Positions 60,829 through 64,000 of a stretch of DNA of 64,000 nucleotides are shown here, piece by piece. The stretch is from NCBI RefSeq assembly GCF_002095535.1, contig NZ_MLJI01000001.1, positions 4,393,757-4,457,756 of the forward strand, written 5' to 3'. Under the pieces are notes generated by a model. That model was not told the origin of the DNA, did no database searches, and was given only the letters and a program-made list of their open reading frames with translations. This DNA is from Pantoea cypripedii (GTDB lineage: Bacteria; Pseudomonadota; Gammaproteobacteria; Enterobacterales; Enterobacteriaceae). Position 1 is the first letter of the stretch. Each line of letters starts with the position of its first letter. Made by a program: the position numbers and the translations under genes.

Positions 60829-61323
60829 ATGATTGTATGTGATAGCCAGGACTGGGCGCGCGAGCGCCATGCTTTCCACCCCATCGTCGACCAGGCACTG
60901 CGCTGGATTGCCGATACCGATTTCAGCCAGCTGGCGACCGGCAAATACGACCTGCTGCCAGATAACCAGATGTTCTGCCTGGTGCAGGAGATGGACACCG
61001 AACCGGCCAGCGATCGTCGCGCCGAGTCGCATTTTAACTACGTTGATATCCAGTACCTGCTGGCCGGGCGCGAGAATATTGGCGTGGCACGCGCGCATCC
61101 TCAGCATGTCATCACCGAAGATCTGCGTGCGGAACGCGACGTGGTGTTTTATCAGGAGACGATTGATGAATCGATGATCACCCTGACGCCGGGCATGTTT
61201 GCGCTGTTTTTCCCGCACGATGTTCATCGTCCTTGCTGCGCCGCGCCTGAAGCGCAGCCGATCCGTAAGGCAGTGATCAAAATTCATCTCAACCTGTTCA
61301 CTTCACCGGGGGCGACGCAATGA
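60829..61323 (+). CDS. YhcH/YjgK/YiaL-family protein
   Basis: A 164-residue protein of the DUF386 (YhcH/YiaL) family, a cupin-like fold. Family marks: GKYDLLPDNQMFCLVQEMDTEP, ESHFNYVDIQYLLAGRENI, PGMFALFFPHDVHRPCCA with conserved His. Members occur in sialic acid and other sugar-acid operons; YhcH is reported to act on the anomeric form of sialic acid. This supports a role in handling sugar anomers here. ATG after AGGGAAAA; its stop overlaps the next start by four bases. Confidence 0.85.
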   Translation: MIVCDSQDWARERHAFHPIVDQALRWIADTDFSQLATGKYDLLPDNQMFCLVQEMDTEPASDRRAESHFNYVDIQYLLAGRENIGVARAHPQHVITEDLRAERDVVFYQETIDESMITLTPGMFALFFPHDVHRPCCAAPEAQPIRKAVIKIHLNLFTSPGATQ

Positions 61324-62606
61324 AAACCTCTGTGAATACGCTGTCCGGCGCAGCGGTGGCACAACCCACGCTGGTGGGGAAATTGCGCTGGGGCATCATC
61401 ACCATCCTGCTGCTGGCGGCGGTGGTGAACTACCTTGATCGCGCGAACCTGAGTATCGCCAACACCACCATCGCGGCCGAGTTTGGTTTCTCGCAAACCG
61501 AGATGGGCCTGCTGTTATCCGCGTTTCTCTGGCCTTACGCGCTGGCTAACCTGCCAGCAGGCTGGCTGGTGGATAAGTTTGGTCCGAAGAAAATGTTCTC
61601 CTGGGCGCTGGGGTTATGGTCCGGGTTTACCGTGCTGGCCGCCTTCGTGAACAGCTATAGCTTCTTCTATGGCCTGCGCATGATGCTGGGTATCTCTGAA
61701 TCCCCGTTCTTTACCTCTGGTATCAAAATCACCCATCGCTGGTTTGGTGAGAACGAACGTGGTTTGCCCACCGCGATCATCAATACCGGTTCGCAGATCG
61801 CCAACGCCATCGCGCCGCCAATCCTCACCGTGCTGCTGCTGACGTTCGGTTGGCGTGGCATGTTTGTTGCCATCGGTCTGATGGGGATTCCTTTGCTGCT
61901 GGCGTGGTGGAAATTCTATCGCGATCCTGAAGCACGCGAAGATGCGTTGCTGCATGCTGGTCAGCGCAGCGAGGCCGCGCCGGAAGAGAAAGCCCAGGCG
62001 AGCTGGGGCGCGTTGTTCCGCCACAGCACCACCTGGTTTATGGTGATCGGTAACTTCTCCATCATGTTCACCATCTGGGTTTATCTCACCTGGCTGCCGG
62101 GCTATCTGGAAAAATCCCTTGGCTTCAGCCTGAAAGCCACCGGCTGGATCGCCTCGATTCCTTTCCTGTGCGGCATTCTGGGTGTGCTGGTGGGCGGTAT
62201 GTTGTCGGATCGTCTGGTACGCAACGGCGTTCGCGCCATCACCGCGCGTAAAATCCCGGTGGTGACCGGTGCGGCGCTGGCAGCCTGCTTTGTGGCACCG
62301 ATTCCTTTTGTCGACAGTACGCCGCTGGCGATTACCCTGCTGGCACTCGGTTATTTCTGTTCGCAGATGCCGCAGGGTGCGCTCTGGACGCTGGCGACGG
62401 ATATCGCGCCAAAATCACAGGTGGCGTCCCTGGGGGCGATCCAGAACTTCGGTGGTTTCCTCGGTGCGGCGATGGCACCGATTGTCACCGGCATCATCCT
62501 CGATACCACCGGCAAGTTCACCAATGTATTCCTGCTGGGCGCGGCATTGCTGATGATTGGCGCGCTGAGTTACGGCCTGTTTGTGCGTAAACCACTGGGG
62601 AACTGA
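61320..62606 (+). CDS. MFS transporter, anion:cation symporter (ACS) family
   Basis: A 428-residue 12-helix transporter resembling ExuT, GudP and other sugar-acid symporters: ILLLAAVVNYLDRANLSIANTTIAAEFGFSQTEMGLLLSAFLWPYALANLPAGWLVDKFGPKKMF and LRMMLGISESPFF. The family usually moves organic anions such as hexuronates, aldarates and galactonate. Translationally coupled to the yhcH-like gene, so it probably imports that pathway's substrate. Confidence 0.87.
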   Translation: MKTSVNTLSGAAVAQPTLVGKLRWGIITILLLAAVVNYLDRANLSIANTTIAAEFGFSQTEMGLLLSAFLWPYALANLPAGWLVDKFGPKKMFSWALGLWSGFTVLAAFVNSYSFFYGLRMMLGISESPFFTSGIKITHRWFGENERGLPTAIINTGSQIANAIAPPILTVLLLTFGWRGMFVAIGLMGIPLLLAWWKFYRDPEAREDALLHAGQRSEAAPEEKAQASWGALFRHSTTWFMVIGNFSIMFTIWVYLTWLPGYLEKSLGFSLKATGWIASIPFLCGILGVLVGGMLSDRLVRNGVRAITARKIPVVTGAALAACFVAPIPFVDSTPLAITLLALGYFCSQMPQGALWTLATDIAPKSQVASLGAIQNFGGFLGAAMAPIVTGIILDTTGKFTNVFLLGAALLMIGALSYGLFVRKPLGN

Positions 62607-62695
62607 CAGGCAAGGTGCCGTTTGTGTCGATAAACTGGTCAATGTGAGCTGAATCGCGCTAGCATGGATGCAAACCCTGAATTAACGAGGACGTT

Positions 62696-63505
62696 ATGGC
62701 GATAAAACTGATTGCGATCGATATGGACGGCACCCTGCTTAATCCGTACCACCTCATCACCCCGGCAGTAAAATCGGCGATTGGGCGTGCACGCGACAAA
62801 GGCGTTGCGATCGTACTGGCAACAGGCCGCCCTTTTGTCGGTGTCGAGCGCTATCTGCAGGAGCTGGATTTGCGTCAACCGGGTCAGTATTGCATCAGCA
62901 ATAACGGTGCGCTGGTGCAACGCGCCGATAGCGGTGAGAGCGTGGCAGAAGTGACACTGAGTTTTGACGATTTTCGCTATGTCGAACAGTTGTCGCGTGA
63001 ACTTGGCGTGCATTTCCATGCTTTTGACCACTCTTCGCTGTATACGCCGAACAAAGATCTCAGTGAATACACCATCCATGAAGCCAGCCTGACCGGCATT
63101 CCGGTGCGCTATCGTGCCGTGGAAGAGATGGACCCGGCGACGCGCTTCCCGAAACTGATGATGATCGACAAGCCCGCACTGCTGGATAAAGCGATTGCCG
63201 CACTGCCAGCCCGCGCCCGCGACAGCTACACCATTTTGAAAAGCGCGCCTTATTACCTCGAAATCCTCGACCCACGCGTTAACAAAGGCTATGGCGTCAA
63301 AATGCTGGCGGAAAAACTCGGCCTGCAACAGTCAGAAGTGATGGCGATTGGCGATCAGGAAAATGACCTGGCGATGATTGAGTACGCCGGAACCGGCGTG
63401 GCGATGGGCAATGCGATTGATTCGGTGAAAAGCATCGCGCAATTTGTCACCAAAACCAACATGGAAGATGGCGTTGCCTACGCTATCGAAGAGTTAGTGC
63501 TGTAA
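62696..63505 (+). CDS. yidA: Sugar phosphatase YidA (HAD, Cof family)
   Basis: A 269-residue HAD-IIB phosphatase with motif I LIAIDMDGTLLNPYH, motif II TGRPFVG, and motif III/IV MAIGDQENDLAMIEYAGTGVAMGNA. E. coli YidA (270) hydrolyses several sugar phosphates. In E. coli it follows gyrB-yidB; here a four-gene cluster lies between and yidB is absent. Confidence 0.94.
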   Translation: MAIKLIAIDMDGTLLNPYHLITPAVKSAIGRARDKGVAIVLATGRPFVGVERYLQELDLRQPGQYCISNNGALVQRADSGESVAEVTLSFDDFRYVEQLSRELGVHFHAFDHSSLYTPNKDLSEYTIHEASLTGIPVRYRAVEEMDPATRFPKLMMIDKPALLDKAIAALPARARDSYTILKSAPYYLEILDPRVNKGYGVKMLAEKLGLQQSEVMAIGDQENDLAMIEYAGTGVAMGNAIDSVKSIAQFVTKTNMEDGVAYAIEELVL

Positions 63506-63528
63506 CCCTTCCTGCGTTTTAACACCTG

Positions 63529-63553
63529 ACAGCGCGATTTATCGCGCTGTTTT
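63529..63553 (+). terminator. yidA terminator made of a REP-like palindrome
   Basis: ACAGCGCGAT-TT-ATCGCGCTGT (63529-63550) followed by TTTT. Shares the GCGCGATTTATCGCGC core with the REPIN at 60711. Confidence 0.75.
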
Positions 63554-63605
63554 CATTTCCGTCCCCCGGCAAAAATCTGCGCAATGGGTTGTCTATTTTG
63601 TGATC

Positions 63606-63680
63606 CAGATTGTAGTACAAACTCAGTTGATGGTACTACAATCTGCACCAGAGGTTGAGACGGTGCAGATTGTAGTACTC
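63606..63680. promoter_or_regulatory. DgoR operator region
   Basis: Three copies of a TTGTAGTAC motif: CAGATTGTAGTAC (63606-63618, containing the palindrome TTGTAGTACAA at 63610-63620), its inverse at 63633-63649, and GGTGCAGATTGTAGTAC (63662-63678). The last two form a perfect 17-base inverted repeat around 12 bases. This TTGTAGTAC form is like the E. coli dgo operator. A -35-like TTGTCT is at 63589-63594. Confidence 0.72.
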
Positions 63681-63714
63681 TGAGGGTACACCGCCTTTCA
63701 TTGAATGGAACATC

Positions 63715-64000
63715 ATGACGCAAGAACAATTAAGCAAAACCGAGCGCATCATCCTGACGCTGGGGGAAGAGATTGTGGCAGGGAAGTTTGCACCGGGTGG
63801 CGCGTTGCCCGCCGAAGCTGAACTCTGCGAACGCTTTGCCACCTCGCGCAACATCATCCGCGAAGTGTTTCGTTCGCTGATGGCCAAACGCCTGGTGGAG
63901 ATGAAGCGCTATCGCGGCGCGTTTGTCACCGCGCGTAATCAGTGGAATTACCTCGATAGCGATGTCCTGCAATGGGCGCTGGCGCACGATCAGGACCCGC
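63715..64000 (+). CDS. dgoR: D-galactonate operon repressor DgoR (partial, 5' end)
   Basis: Ninety-five residues before the window ends. GntR/FadR-type winged HTH: LGEEIVAGKFAPGGALPAEAELCERFATSRNIIREVFRSLMAKRLVEMKRYRGAFV, then RNQWNYLDSDVLQWALAHDQDP, which closely matches E. coli DgoR (229 residues). It should repress the dgo genes for D-galactonate use, presumably to the right of the window. ATG after TGGAA. Confidence 0.9.
   Translation, partial: MTQEQLSKTERIILTLGEEIVAGKFAPGGALPAEAELCERFATSRNIIREVFRSLMAKRLVEMKRYRGAFVTARNQWNYLDSDVLQWALAHDQDP

Overview
The window is an origin-proximal segment of an Enterobacterales chromosome, most likely Erwiniaceae (Pantoea/Erwinia-like). The backbone follows the Escherichia coli order closely: rrn - hsrA - rbs operon - kup - ravA-viaA - asnC - mioC - oriC - mnmG - rsmG - atpIBEFHAGDC - glmUS - pstSCAB-phoU - yieH/adeP - mnmE - yidC-yidD-rnpA-rpmH - dnaA-dnaN-recF-gyrB - yidA - dgoR. 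Protein lengths and sequences match E. coli well. The placement in Erwiniaceae rests on an ovothiol synthase gene (ovoA) and on overall divergence. It is an inference.

Layout. Positions 1-871 hold the 5' part of a 16S rRNA gene on the minus strand, with its leader and the P1/P2 promoters. The first ~115 bases look corrupted, as at a contig edge. Positions 1.07-8.4 kb carry the exporter hsrA and the minus-strand ribose operon rbsDACBKR with a perfect RbsR operator. Positions 8.5-12.6 kb are an accessory insert between rbsD and kup: a secreted carbohydrate-binding protein plus ygiW-qseBC. Positions 12.6-20.5 kb hold kup, ravA-viaA, ovoA (in the place where E. coli has asnA) and asnC. Positions 20.6-23.5 kb hold mioC, oriC and mnmG. 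Positions 23.5-40 kb hold rsmG, the ATP synthase operon, the amino-sugar genes glmU and glmS, and the phosphate operon behind an array of Pho-box repeats.

Positions 40-47.7 kb are a second variable stretch: an MFS transporter, yieH, adeP, a phosphopantetheinyl-transferase-like protein with eroded motifs, RutF-like and RutE-like flavoproteins, and a hipBA toxin-antitoxin pair behind four evenly spaced operators. Positions 47.7-58.3 kb are the dnaA-region core. An ERIC-like repeat separates dnaN from recF, and gyrB carries a one-base frameshift in an A-run. Positions 58.5-62.6 kb hold an apparent catabolic cluster of unknown substrate: a DeoR-HTH/PfkB-kinase fusion, a DHDPS/NAL-family lyase, a YhcH/YiaL-family protein and an ACS-family transporter, with a REPIN-like hairpin inside it. 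yidA, the dgoR operators and the start of dgoR close the window.

The essential genes work as replication initiation (oriC, dnaA, dnaN, recF, gyrB), tRNA modification (mnmE, mnmG), membrane insertion (yidC), energy conversion (atp) and nutrient uptake (rbs, pst, kup). The best candidates for new biology are the DeoR-PfkB cluster, the degenerate PPTase-like protein, the secreted DUF3472-like/CBM protein, the changed DnaA-box set in oriC, and the phased HipB operator array.
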